From contig JAJEKV010000014.1 in NCBI GenBank assembly GCA_021234155.1, positions 2,824,498-2,888,497 of the forward strand: 64,000 nt of DNA. The letters are read 5' to 3'. Below the pieces are notes generated by a model. That model saw only the letters and a list, made by a program, of their open reading frames with translations. It was not told where the DNA came from and searched no databases. Below are positions 10,014 through 20,872 of this stretch, one piece after another. How positions within the stretch are numbered: the stretch's first letter is position 1; the number at the start of each line of letters is the position of its first letter. Source of the DNA: Isoetes taiwanensis. Taxonomy: Eukaryota > Streptophyta > Lycopodiopsida > Isoetales > Isoetaceae. The translations under genes and the position numbers were made by a program.

Positions 10014-10021
10014 GAATATCC
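10014..10021 (-). promoter_or_regulatory. P1BS-like PHR1-binding site upstream of the LPR-like gene
   Basis: GAATATCC fits the P1BS consensus GNATATNC bound by PHR1-type MYB factors in phosphate-starvation responses. It lies 44 bp upstream of the annotated ATG (9970), or about 90 bp upstream of the second possible ATG. A chance match is possible; the gene family makes it worth recording. Confidence 0.4.
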
Positions 10022-10029
10022 GATTGAGT

Positions 10030-11050
10030 CCTATGACGTTTATTTGTGTTTTTGCACATGGCAGTTTTAAAATGGAAACAAATGGAAGTCAAACATCCCA
10101 GATGCTAGATTGGTAGGTTAGGAGGGGCGTGGCCCAATCATGACCGTTGGTTATTTTACGGAATGAAATCACTAACCTTGGGATTGTGCCACATCAGCTT
10201 GGCAAGGGTAACTTTATTTTCACCCGATAGGATAGGTTGTTAGCTTGGTAAGCTTTGGAGCATCATTTCGTAAGCTTTGGAGTATCATTTTGCCTTCTGA
10301 CTTGGATCTAGTCTTCGCCTTATTTATTAATAATGAATAGAAGTAAACGAGGCGCAGGCTCTTCTTTACTTGTTCCATGAATGATTTGTCATATCTATCC
10401 AGTATGCTTAACTTAAGAAGTTGACTCATGAAGCATGACCCATGAAGCATGAAGCATTATACAACAACCTAGTTTTCAGTAGGAAAACATAAAAAAACCC
10501 TATGGTTTTCGACATGGAAACTTCCTAAAAAGAAGTTTTAAAGCCAAACGATTTCAACAAGTAGGCTACAAAAGTTCCCCGAAATTTGGAGCTCATTGCT
10601 GGAGTGTGGACCTAAATGTGTGTTGGTTGACTCAATGATTGTGTCTCATACACGTTACTTTACTTGGTCCTTGAGCACACAACATTGTCTGGAATTTTTT
10701 CAGAATATCAAGACATGTTCTTGTAATGATGTAAGATAGGATGATGAGGATTACACATTCGTGGACGATATTATTGTTTGTGTGCGAGTAATATACCTTT
10801 TTCGTGTGGCCCCAACCATAGTTGCACAATACACCAAACTTTTATTGTTTGACTTTGAGGCTATGACTCACCAAACATGCTAAAACATAAGATAGATAGA
10901 TAGATAGTAGTTTTAACGTCACGCCACTAGGCAGCATCCAACTGGACATGTGACCACACACCACACTACATTGCTTAGTTGGCCCTGCCCCCAACTACCT
11001 TACATTGCGTCTGTTGGGATATGACCCCCAACAGTACCGAGTGCGATTCT
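10030..11050. other. Promoter flank and intergenic DNA
   Basis: This is the upstream flank of the LPR-like gene followed by AT-rich DNA. A short GATA microsatellite lies at about 10888-10907. Short ORFs here have no recognisable domains. Confidence 0.5.
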
Positions 11051-11116
11051 GGGCAGTCTCGAACTCAAGACCACATTGCTAAGGAACTAGTGTGTTACCA
11101 CTAGACCAAATGGATT
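11050..11116 (-). repeat. tRNA-derived SINE-like sequence with Pol III boxes
   Basis: Read on the minus strand, GGTCTAGTGGTA (11096-11107) matches a Pol III A box, and 30 bases on GAGTTCGAGACTG (11054-11066) matches a B box. That order and spacing are those of a tRNA gene or the head of a tRNA-derived SINE. A full cloverleaf with an acceptor stem is not evident, so a SINE or tRNA pseudogene is more likely than a working tRNA. The body of the SINE would extend toward lower coordinates, and its limit is unclear. Confidence 0.55.
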
Positions 11117-11172
11117 GGCATTTTCGTGCCGAGAGCAGGTCACCGCCAAACCAGGAATGATGCATTAAGTTT

Positions 11173-11335
11173 TCATTCCCCTATAAATTATTTCCTTCTA
11201 CGGCCTCTATGGCATTTACACGTGGCCACTCCTAACTTCCCGAACATATCTGGAAGTCACTTTTCAAAAATTCAAGGTATCTAGAAATACGTGTTCAATT
11301 TGTTCATTGTAACTAATGAACTATTTTTGGGTTGC
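11173..11335. repeat. Dispersed repeat, copy 1
   Basis: The block with CTATGGCATTTACACGTGG and TATCTAGAAATACGTGTTC recurs at 15073-15240 in the same orientation with small indels. It has no coding content. Confidence 0.7.
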
Positions 11336-11939
11336 CCCTAGCAAACCCTTGCTCATGTGTGTTTTTGGCATATTTTAAGTATATGCTAGAATATGCCTAG
11401 AATAATTTCGAAAACTGCTTGAAACAATGGGTGCCGGATTGCCTGCATGGCTTCATGATCCTATAATTTGGCTTCACGATCCTATAATATGTCGGTTAGT
11501 CCCGGTGGGCTATGGGGCTAAAGGGCAGACCCTTGCTTAACTTATCGAGATAGTTTCAAGTGATATTTTAGCATTGAATCCCTCGTTAATCATTCGTGTA
11601 AGCAAAGCCCTTATTTTTTAACAAAAAATAGTGCAGATTCTAGGGTTTCAGCTAGAGATTCACAACCCAAAGCTGTGGATTGATGAAATGGAAAAATAAA
11701 AAATTTTGATGGCGACTTTTGAAGCAGGTTTCAGCTAGAGATTCACAACCTGAAGTTGTGGACTGATTCTGATTTGCAGCAGTTGTATGGAATGTCCTTG
11801 CCTGAAGAAGGCCTCCTTGCTTTTTTTGCAAAGAAATAGTTCTTTTCTTTGTCATAAATCTGTTGGCAGATAGATTTAACTTATGCTTGGGCCATCTGAT
11901 TGGTTTGCAAGCTTGGGTTAAAATTGCTGATCTAGGACA

Positions 11940-12800
11940 TTCAAGCCTTTTTGAAGGAGAAAGAAGTCGAGGAGGCTTTATGTAGATACATTGTTGCATG
12001 TGCAATGAAATATAATTACCGGGAACTAGTGCCAGCACTTATTGGTTTGTTGCACAAGTATGAACATTTGCCAATTCATGTAGCAGATATTATAATATTT
12101 GGCAACAACAAATCTCATGACAATAAGTTGGCTGTTGCAGTTCTAAGAGAGATTGGCAGCACGAATTTGAAGGATTAAATATACATGTTGTTTCCTCTAA
12201 TATGGGTCGTTTCCTGTCTGAGATCACTGACCGTCTTCCAAAACTTATGGTTACTAGTCTCAACATTTGATGCCTCATTTTGGAGGTGAGTCATACAAGT
12301 TCAGAAGTGCACTTGTCACAAAGTTGAGAAAGTTGATTGTAAAGGCATTTAGAGATCTAGATTCAAATCCTGCCAATGAGACATTAAGGATTCGAAATAA
12401 ATAGGCAATGCTTGATGCGAATGTGTTTATGATATAATAGCTTATACACGGATCCTCCAAACATGGATATACTTATGTGAAGAACATGCTCTATCTATTG
12501 GGCTGTGGAATCTAGTTGCAGAAATAGGAGGAGGGCAGCTTGAAGATAAGGCAGTTATTGTTCGGAAGAGTTGCCTACAACATTACTACAGTACAAACCA
12601 TTTGGACCACAACTGCGTGCATCTATTTTTAAAGCAACAATTGATAAGTATAAGGAGAAACTAGAAAATATGACGCAAAATACACCAAGCAACAAGAAGC
12701 TGGAACAAATCCCGAAGGCTTAGCTGCACTGTTAGCGGAGCTGCTTTTATTAGAAAGGCAGCGTGCCTTTATAAAAAGGCAACATGAGTGCCTTTACCTT
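11940..12800 (+). pseudogene. Condensin subunit CAP-D2 (CND1) pseudogene, partial
   Basis: The plus-strand translation matches the HEAT-repeat body of condensin complex subunit 1: YRELVPALIGLLHKYEHLP, KLAVAVLREIGSTNLKD, then in other frames RFLSEITDRLPKLM, a serine-rich link, CEEHALSIGLWN, EDKAVIVRKS and finally NPEGLAALLAELLLLERQ. Order and spacing agree with the family. Several frameshifts and stops (for instance after GSTNLKD at 12178) make it non-functional. Nearly 850 bp of family sequence runs on without introns, so a retrocopy is likely. The N-terminal and C-terminal parts of the protein are missing. Retrotransposon sequence follows at about 12.9 kb. Confidence 0.8.
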
Positions 12801-12922
12801 TCACCTTTACCATTTACCTTTATGATAGTATATAGTGTAACACATATCATTCAATATACGTGTCTTGTATTGTGGTGCATACTTGTCTCTTGTGTTTTCA
12901 TAGTAAATTAGTAAGTTTAACA
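12800..12922 (+). mobile_element. Copia-like LTR end (start not defined)
   Basis: The sequence ending GTTTAACA at 12922 is followed directly by TGGTATCAAAGCATT, a diverged Met-tRNA primer-binding site. This is the usual 3' edge of a plus-strand 5' LTR. I cannot place the left edge: coding similarity to CAP-D2 persists to about 12800, so the LTR is short or truncated. No gag or pol follows within 2 kb. Confidence 0.5.
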
Positions 12923-13600
12923 TGGTATCAAAGCATTAGATCAAGGTAGCCTGCTCTGTAAGTTTTTAGACTTTATAAAAAGACACCCATGTTTATCAGC
13001 AGGTTCGCTGCTATGCTTTCTTTTATTCTTAAGAGCTCAACTAGAATTTCTTAGATGATCGGCTATAGTCTGTAGTTTTCTCAAAAAGATCTGTTGAATC
13101 AATGGTTAATAAGGTGTTCCACACAAAAGTATTCTGTACATATCTTTTTAAACCATTAACTGCCCATGTTGTAGTCTTGTTGGTCGAAACAGGTCCTTCT
13201 CGATCCAGACATGTTTGTTGTTGATCCAAAGATGTTGCTGCTTCAGTAGGCCATGAACCAGCTACGGTGAATTTTGCTCCTGCATAATTGTTGATCGTCG
13301 TCTGCTTTGCAGCTTAATTGGTTAGACCTTGCTAAAGTGTGCTTAGTAGTGATATGATGTGACTTCTAGCTACTAGTAAGTGTCTAAAATAAAAAGTTGA
13401 GGGATCATAGTAGTGGTCTAACTAAACTGATGAGTCATAGACTAATTGTTTCGTAATTACTTTAGAAACAAGAATTCAAATAATTACAATTGTGGATAAT
13501 GTATAGATGCATTGGAATTATGCTTTTGAGTGATAAAAACTTGCATAATGTGTGATGCATATTGCATTAAACCTATCAATAGGACATCTAGCATCGCCTG
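12923..13600. other. Non-coding stretch after primer-binding site
   Basis: Primer-binding-site-like sequence at 12923-12937, then AT-rich DNA without recognisable domains. Confidence 0.4.
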
Positions 13601-13620
13601 CATGCACTATCCACTACTCA

Positions 13621-14385
13621 TGATCTGGAGTTCCTTAAAGTTATTAAGGAAGGATGCCTAATATATAATGTTAGGGATAATGAGCTGCGAACAGCACTGA
13701 AGATGGCACATGTGATCTTCATTATGATATCCATGCTACCAGACGAGGAATATAAAAATGCTAAGGCCAAGGGTGACAATAGCAGTGCATGGGAATGTTT
13801 TCTTCTAGATGATCCAGACTTAACAACTATATTCTTTCATACGGATCAGGATCAGGATCATGAAGATGAGTCAGAAGAGGATGAGGATCGAGACCCTCTC
13901 CTCAGTGGTGAGATCAAGTACGAGCTACTAACTAAGGAGAAGGGCCCCTTAAATAAAAATAGTCCCCCCCCCCCGGTCTTTGGCTGCTTATCTCGTCGAG
14001 GCTTTTGCTCCAATTGATGCAACATGCTTGGAGCTTCATGTTGGAGGTTATATTGCCGGAGAGGCTCTGATGGGTGTTAGAAGATGCCACTGTTTTGTGA
14101 ATGATGAGCAGGCAAAAGACTTTCTTGAACCATTCCTCATGCATGTATTTGCCAAATCTCCTAAAGGCCCTTATGGCAACCTGAAATCTTCAGCAATTAA
14201 AAGCCTCGTGGACTTGTCCAACTCAAAAATGGACAATGGTTTTGGTGAGGGAACCAGTAATACGCAGCTTGATAAGGAAAGTAATGAGCGATTGGCTGCT
14301 AAATTGGCTGCTCAAAGTAATGTGCTAAGCAGAACATGGGGGATATCCTTGCCTCCCTTGCGGGTGATGCAACCAACAATAGAAT
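13621..14385 (+). pseudogene. Unrecognised acidic protein, frame broken at a C11 run
   Basis: Two plus-strand frames carry protein-like sequence. The first (about 13633-13963) includes LRTALKMAHVIFIMISMLP, WECFLLDDPDLTTIFF and a strongly acidic block (13845-13910). The second (13975-14385) includes AYLVEAFAPIDATCLELHVG, GEALMGVRRCHCFVNDEQ and KDFLEPFLMHVFAKSP. The frame changes by one base exactly at a run of eleven C (13964-13974), so the two are probably one gene or exon with a slipped homopolymer. I do not recognise the family. The LELHVGGYIAGEAL region is faintly like a nucleotide- or AdoMet-binding loop, but I do not claim it. Confidence 0.4.
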
Positions 14386-14678
14386 AGATTCACAAGTTAA
14401 TAGGGATTTAATTGATAAGGCAACCGAGAGAGAAAGGGTCATTGATAACCCAAGCGACTCTAGTGATTCCCAGGTTTTCCAATTTAACACTAAAATAAAG
14501 TCAATTTGAAGGACGTAAAGGAACTAATAGAAAATAACAATTCTAATAGTCAGAAGAGCACGAAGATTAAGGGCGGCAAAGGGGAGAATGACGCCGATGA
14601 CGATAGCGAAACTGAATATGATAGGTATGGCAGGACGCTCATTGAATGTACTTAGTATTGCTCGCCTTGTAGATGAAA

Positions 14679-14814
14679 TTGCGCCAAGCGTGATTTAGTT
14701 TACCTTCAGTTTGAATTAAATTGCGCCAAGCGTGCTTTAATTACATTTCATTGTCAGACTAAATCACGTCAAGCGCAAGTTGGTTAAGCCTAGCATAAAT
14801 CACGCCTGGCGCAT
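14679..14814. repeat. Four copies of a 19-bp motif, two direct and two inverted
   Basis: TTGCGCCAAGCGTGATTTA occurs at 14679-14697 and, with one change, at 14721-14739. Its reverse complement occurs at 14760-14778 and 14796-14814 with one or two changes. The arrangement could fold into a hairpin or cruciform. It lies between two coding-like blocks, possibly in an intron. Confidence 0.8.
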
Positions 14815-14889
14815 TTGTTGCTTCAATGTATAATATAAGGATGTGCATGTTAATCATATCTTGCTGACCAGATATATGTTTGATGTTTC

Positions 14890-15075
14890 AGCTTTCCTTG
14901 CGTCTCTAAAAAGGTTGTGGTGTTCGACCTAAACGGAGTTCTTTGTAAGACTTTTCAAAAAAATAAAGTGGTGCCAGATCATTTTCACCAGACACTAGTA
15001 GAATCAAATTCCAAGTGGATCTATTCGCAGCCGGACGTGAAGGAGATGCTAGATGAGGCATTTAGATTATTTCGA
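14890..15075 (+). pseudogene. FCP1/NIF-type HAD phosphatase exon (fragment)
   Basis: After a TTTCAG acceptor-like site the plus strand encodes KKVVVFDLNGVLCKTF and then SKWIYSQPDVKEMLDEAF. FDLNGVL is the catalytic loop of plant FCP1-like HAD proteins (DxDx(T/V) with the second Asp replaced by Asn, as in several plant members), and the later block is the RPxxxEFL-like helix region. Only about 60 residues are present before the sequence runs into the dispersed repeat at 15073. Its link to the acidic ORF upstream is unproven. Confidence 0.5.
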
Positions 15076-15245
15076 TTCCCCCATAAATTATTTCCTATTA
15101 CAGCCTTATTCTGCTCTCTATGGCATTTACACGTGGCCACTCCTAACTTCCCAAGCAAATCTGGAAGTTAACTTTTCAAAAAATTCAGGGTATCTAGAAA
15201 TACGTGTTCAATTTGTTCATTCTAACAAATGCACTATTTTTTACA
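15073..15245. repeat. Dispersed repeat, copy 2
   Basis: This is the second copy of 11173-11335. It begins right where the HAD-like exon stops matching, so the repeat may have truncated that gene. Confidence 0.7.
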
Positions 15246-15249
15246 TAAA

Positions 15250-17310
15250 CGAACTAAGAGTTCAATTTTTTGAGCATTAGTCATAGACCTCATGAGTTGA
15301 TTACAAACCTATATTTCATTGTCAATTATTTTGCTCATCATTCATCCCCTAATTGGAGTTGAATTTTAGGAGAGTCATTGATCTCATGGCAAACCTCGTC
15401 CTATCAATCCTACTGCTCAATCCACCCACATGCAACTTGCTATTGAATTATGATTTGGAGCAATATTTGCGAACTTGCATATGATTTGCCATGGTTCTAT
15501 AGTTCGCTATAGTTTATGCATTTTTACCATGGTACATTCTAGTCATAATCAACAAAAATTCTATATGTCTTTTTAATCGTATGTTGTCTTCTATTGTAGT
15601 TTTTCATCATTCTTGCCATCTTAAAACAATTTGCAGTCCTTGAGATCTAGATTGGTTGGTACAAAGAGAAGAACATATATGCCAAATACGCATGTCGCAT
15701 GATTGAAAATGAAGTGTAAAAATTGTTAGGGGTAATGTGAGATTTTAAAGGAAGGAAGGAAGGAAAAATTTTTAACGTCCACGGAACCCAATCGGGAAGG
15801 ATGCTCTACCCTAATGTGAGTAATTCCTATTGGTTATGTTTTAATAGAGACTTTGTGGGTCATGCACTGCCATGGGACTCTAAATGTGTATAATAAATGC
15901 CGTAAATATGTAATATATGCATCATGTCAAATACGTACAAGCAGCATAGCTAGAATAAAAGTAAAATTGGCATACAAACTTATCAATTGGTGCCTCGCAA
16001 TAATGCGGAGCATATGTCAAGGTAATAGTTTCTATGTATTAGTGAATTACTCAACATGTTGATATGTTGTACCAAAACCAGTAATGGACATAATTGTAGT
16101 TGAGTTGTGAGAAAAGCAAAAGGGCATATAACTTCATTATGTAAGTTTTACTATTTGGTATAGTTTCTATTATGCTCGTAGGTCTTAAATAATTAAACCA
16201 TGCTCTTAAAACCGTTGATGGAGCAAGCATCAACCTACATAAAGCAAGTTATCCTGTCTTATTATTATATCTCTTCATGTATTAACTGCACAAAAATCAT
16301 TATCAGTGCACATTCCTTGGATATTTGGAGCAACAAAGTCCTCTCTTTCATAACACTGCTAAGTTTGCTCTTCTATGACCTTGCAACCAACCTCTAAGAT
16401 GCACCACTTGGAAGCTCAGGTTATCTATATGTCTTCTGCTGGCGAATAACGTGTCCGTATATCCAAATAGTTATTCAATTGTTCTACGCCTTTTCATGTG
16501 CAAATATGATAACAGGTACTGGTGTGGGCCACGAGCAAGTGTGGAATTAATCTGACTTTTGTAGTGTGTTATTTGACTTTTTCCAAAGCATTGGCATCCC
16601 AAAGGTTACCATGAAAGCATATGTTGAGATACTGTTTCAAGTGATTGTGATCTTCATTATTCTGCACTATACACATCCTTGTTCATGGGCATTCTATCTG
16701 GAGAACCAACCTGTACGTTTCTCCTTCAAACAGGCTTTAAGAATCAGGACATATGGCAGGTTTGTAAACCAGATTCGGGTTGGGTGCCTCCACATTCACC
16801 ACCTTCCCGACAAGAGAGTGTGTGTTGCTCAAGAAGGCACGGTATACAAGCAAGAAATGTGTTGCTTGGAGGAAAATTGGTTATGGAAACATGGACCTCA
16901 CTCCAAGTTCCCTAGTCAAAAAGGTTTTCAGTGCCCATTCCAAATCTTCTAAAGTGGCAAGGGATATCGTTGGGCCTTATACTTCCACTCCATATAACTG
17001 GCTCCACCAAAACCTTGAAGAAGTTGCCTGCTAATGGAACCAATCATAAAATTATGCTTTATGACATGTTTTTGGTGTCCCAGTATATGATGCTAATGAC
17101 CTACTTCAAAGTACTTGTATATTTGTACCACCTCTATGTTTTGACCCTGATAAGTGAAGTGAAGTTGTATATGTTGTCTAGAATATGATATGAGGAATAT
17201 CTTGGTCTTTCCACGTTGACCCACGTTCCAGTGTCCTAACAGGAAGTGCTCGGTGTGTCTAGATGTTGATGCATACTTGCTGAGGTAGGAGCTAACAGGT
17301 GCATATCATT
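15250..17310. other. Gene-poor stretch
   Basis: Apart from short ORFs with no recognisable domain (the longest is 16566-16952 plus), I see nothing that I can name. Confidence 0.5.
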
Positions 17311-17316
17311 TGTATA

Positions 17317-17580
17317 TCAACTGTCCAAAGATGTAATCAGCGAGTCGAACCCTCTGCCCTCCGTGCAAGGCACGTCATTCTTCCAGTTGATCAATTTATG
17401 ATCCAAATAACTTGGGGAATAGTGGACATCCCTGTCACACTCCCATACTGTTGGTGATAGAGTGGCTATATTTAAGGTTTTCTTGCCTCGGTCTAGAGCT
17501 TTGTACCGCTTCTGACTTTGATCCCACGAGGAGAAGGAGATATTATGCACTAAAATTTTCACCAAATCTTTCACTAGACT
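17317..17580 (-). pseudogene. LINE reverse transcriptase remnant
   Basis: On the minus strand a short stretch near 17400-17450 reads GV, stop, QGCPLFPKLFGS, stop, IDQLE. This is close to the GVKQGCPLSPTLF block of the LINE at 18415-20165. The reading frame is interrupted twice, and the rest is too decayed to assign. Confidence 0.5.
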
Positions 17581-18285
17581 TTAATGCTTTCAAAATGTTG
17601 TATGCACTAAATTTTGTATCTAGGTGAATGAAATGTGGTGGTTTCAAAAGTGTAATTGTCTTGTATCTTAAATGAGAAAAGAAAGGAACAAAAAGGGGGA
17701 ATTTTATGTGGTGATGGTGCTGTAAACGGTGATGCCAATAAACTTCAACCTGAAAATTACCAAAAAAAGAAACAAATAGGATAATTTTAAGGAATTTCCA
17801 GGTGGTGGTGATTTATGTACTCGCAGAGAACCCAAATCCATACAAGGATGCCTCTAGTAGAGATGCTTATTTTGTTTTTCTGGTCACAAAGGCTAAAGCA
17901 GCAAGTAGAGAGGATTTTTCTAAAAAGGGATAAACCAGGAATTTATCTTTTGAATCCATGCAACTACAACCTTGCTTTCCTTCAATCTGTGGAGCAGGAT
18001 AGTGGTTCGATTGGTGAGTTTAAGTAATTTTATTATTTCTTGCTTCTAACTCCTCCCAGTGGGCTAGAGCAGGGCAGAATTTGCTCTAGGATAGAATTCC
18101 CCCATCACCATTCTCTGTTAAAAAGTTGTTTGTGAGGCTGTTCATGCCATATGTATGGAATCAGGACTCTTATACACAAAAACATTGATGCAACAAGCAA
18201 AATCCAACAGCTCGGGATATTTTGAGTTTTTTTTCCCTTCAAGGCATTGAAGTTCAATACCCATCTATGTGTGTGCATGTGTGTA
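17580..18285. other. Intergenic, nothing recognised
   Basis: AT-rich DNA without domains or clear repeats. Confidence 0.4.
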
Positions 18286-18370
18286 TGTGTGTTGGGGGGG
18301 GGGGGGGGAGGGGGAGAGAAGGGAGGGAGGGAGGGAGGGAGGGAGGGAGAGAGAGAAAGAAAGAAAAAGT
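18270..18370 (+). repeat. GT run, G15 run and (GGGA)n, G-quadruplex-prone
   Basis: A GT-rich stretch leads into a run of about 15 G (18294-18308), then repeated GGGA/GAGA units to about 18365. It lies directly downstream of the LINE ORF on the minus strand, so it may be the simple-sequence tail of that LINE. Confidence 0.85.
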
Positions 18371-18414
18371 GGTTTACGCCTATGGAAGGCCTCAAGGCCT
18401 ATTAGACGACAATT

Positions 18415-20165
18415 TTAAATGTCATTGTAAAACAATGGATGAGTTTCTGAGTCCTCATCTAGCTCATCACTCTCACTCAAACTATCATTATCATCAACAT
18501 TATGATTATGCATACAAACTTCTCTATACTGTAAAAGCTCAATCAAATACTTCCCTAATATATCCCCATTTAGGGTGAAAAAGCTTGGCAGATCTTCGTA
18601 GTATATTCCAAACTTATCACGTAATACATTGTATGCCGTATATCGAAGCAATGCATGGTCCTCATCCTCTACTTTATCTTCCCTACATATTTTACAGTAT
18701 CTTTGATCTCTAGGAATAATATGTCCCCATCTACCCACTTCCACACCTAAATGATGTGAACTAAGCCGAATCCTGCAAATAGCATGTCTTTTTTGGATAG
18801 AAATACTTTCCCTCAGGTGCCCTGCCATTTCCAATGTGGGGTTAATATTCTGCTTATACAAAATCATTTTGGTCTTGGGTCATGACCACATCTTCTTATC
18901 TACCTTCCTGGATATCCATTGTCTTAAATTAGATTTCACTAAGACCACTTCATTTCATTGTATATCCCATTTATTAAACCACTTCTTGACATCTTGAAAC
19001 AAACCATTCTCCTTCTTCTTAAAATACGTAATGCATCTAAGGATAGTTTCCCCTTCCAACGGCATGAGACCACATTCTGCTAACATCATAGAGTAAGGTG
19101 TTTGGGCTTTAACTCCTAATTCCAGTCTCAAAATGTTTTTTAAGACCTGCTCAATATCATCCCATAAGCATTGTGGCAAACTTGCTCCCCAAATTTCACA
19201 TCCATATAAGACTACGCTTCGCACAAGTGACTGAAATCCATGACCAAAGGTGTATTCTCCTACACATGCTCTGCAATACATATAAAGCCCTTTGTCCACC
19301 ATCAATTCGTTGTGTGATGCACGTATTCCATCTATGATTCCTGCTAAATACAAGGCCCAAATATTTGTATGAATCACACATACTTACCACACTTCCCTTA
19401 TATCTGAAGATGGATTCTTGTTTAAGCACTCCTACAGTCCTAATGCTTGTTTTTTCGAGGTTCACCTGCATACATGTTTGATCACAAAAAAAAAAATCAG
19501 CCAACCCTTCCAAGTGTTTTTGCATATGATCCTTAGAGCGTGCAAAAATGACTACATCATCTACATGCATTAGCAACTGGATTACATATCCATGTATTTC
19601 CATTTCCCCTGGGCAATTCTTAAGCAACCAATCCTCTAAACCATCAATAAAAAGTCCAAACAATGTGGGGGATAGCGGACATCCCTATTTGACCCCAAGA
19701 TTACTTTCAACATGGTCCTGGATATCCAATGAAAATGGTAAAGATAATTGCACGAGCACTTTTTCATACAAAACTCTGACTGCATCCCTAAGCTCCTTGG
19801 GCACCTTCAACTTATCCAACATTTCCCACAATTGGTCACATTGCACCTTATCAAATGCTCTTTTAAAGTCTACAAATGCCATGTAAACTAGTTTTTTAGT
19901 ACCTTTAACCATGTCAAATATAGTTTTTAACACTAATAGATGGTCTAAAGTAGCCCTTCCTGCTCTAAAACCTGCTTGTGACTCTGCACGCTTTTAATTG
20001 TGCTCTGCCCAAATACTTATCTTTTTTTCTAAGATAGTGGCAAAAAGCTTAAAAAATAGACTACTTACCATAATGGTTCGATAATTGTTTGCATCATGCC
20101 TCGCCCCACCTTTATATATGGGAACCACCCTGTTCCGACACCAATCAAGTGGAAACACCTGTCTA
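18415..20165 (-). pseudogene. Non-LTR retrotransposon (LINE) ORF2, 5'-truncated
   Basis: Reading leftward the minus strand encodes the reverse transcriptase: CRNRVVPIYKGGARHDANNY (about 20130), AGFRAGRATLDHLL, VYMAFVDFKRAFDKVQCDQL, GCPLSPTLFGLFIDGL and LLMHVDDVVIFA, which is the YxDD box with Tyr and Ala replaced (H-V-D-D). Then come CDSYKYLGLVF, VVLYGCEIWG and a C-terminal zinc-knuckle-like YCKICREDKVEDEDHALL. The order is that of a LINE. Stops (near 19995, 19688, 18955) and frame changes show that it is inactive. The endonuclease domain and ORF1 are absent: similarity begins abruptly at about 20165, next to a plus-strand fragment of a different ORF. Confidence 0.88.
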
Positions 20166-20169
20166 ATAT

Positions 20170-20320
20170 GAATTGATCAGGGAGTTGGAGTCCATGAGAT
20201 CAACTAATACTTTGAAGATTTCTCAATCAATGGCTGCAATGACAGAAAGCATATGCCAAATGACAAAGGACTCTCTACTGGAGATTGCTAAACTTGCTGC
20301 CTCGAAGCAGATAAATTAAT
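20170..20320 (+). pseudogene. Helical C-terminal ORF fragment, perhaps Harbinger ORF1
   Basis: The plus strand encodes a helical run including ELIRELESMRSTN and QMTKDSLLEIAKLAAS, followed by a stop. It abuts the truncated end of the LINE. Helical tails like this occur at the ends of Myb/SANT-like proteins, and a PIF/Harbinger nuclease lies at 22.6-24.0 kb in convergent orientation. It may therefore be the second protein of that transposon. This is inference only. Confidence 0.3.
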
Positions 20321-20641
20321 ATCAATTTCAGAGGTATTCTTCTTACTTTTGTCTTGTACTGTCGTTTTCATTTTTTTTTTTCTTTTTGCTATTTTTTTGT
20401 GCTTCTGCAAGGTAGTTAGAACAGTATGTTCTATTCAAGTTCAGTTTGAAGTTTGCAAATGATTGGAACTTAACTTTCATGTGCTATGGAGATCTCATAT
20501 CGAATTTAAATCTAGTACGATATAATATTCCTGACTACATATATAGTATAATTTTATAAACGATTTGTATGACGTCCCTTAAAATTCCATAATGCATGTC
20601 TCGATTCTTGCACACTCCAATTTATTGTAAGCTGCTCAAAG

Positions 20642-20872
20642 ATGGCAAGGCGCAAGGTTCTGATCCGGCGCCATTTCCCTGTATACTCCTCGTCTAGTGA
20701 GGATTCTATTATGGCTGTGGCAGCAAGTTCGTTTTCAAGCAGTCTAACCGTTGAATCGGACGAGATTGTGGAGCTTCAGCACAGGAGCTTCCATGCTAGT
20801 GTAAGCCAAAGGGTTATTCTTGGCTACATATCTGTGGAGGAAGTTTTTGTGGAGGCCGAGTTGATTGCATGA
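20642..20872 (+). CDS. Small unrecognised ORF, 76 residues
   Basis: An ATG-initiated ORF (MARRKVLIRRHFPVYSS...) has a basic start and a serine-rich middle. I know of no family it belongs to. Its codon pattern is not distinctive and it may be fortuitous. Confidence 0.2.
   Translation: MARRKVLIRRHFPVYSSSSEDSIMAVAASSFSSSLTVESDEIVELQHRSFHASVSQRVILGYISVEEVFVEAELIA

Noticed and set aside
11050-11116. Functional tRNA gene on the minus strand
   Set aside because: A and B boxes are present, but I could not pair an acceptor stem or find a proper anticodon loop.
12730-12922. A 193-bp LTR starting TGTTAGCGG with mirrored TAACA end
   Set aside because: Coding similarity to CAP-D2 continues through 12730 to about 12800, so that start would lie inside the pseudogene.
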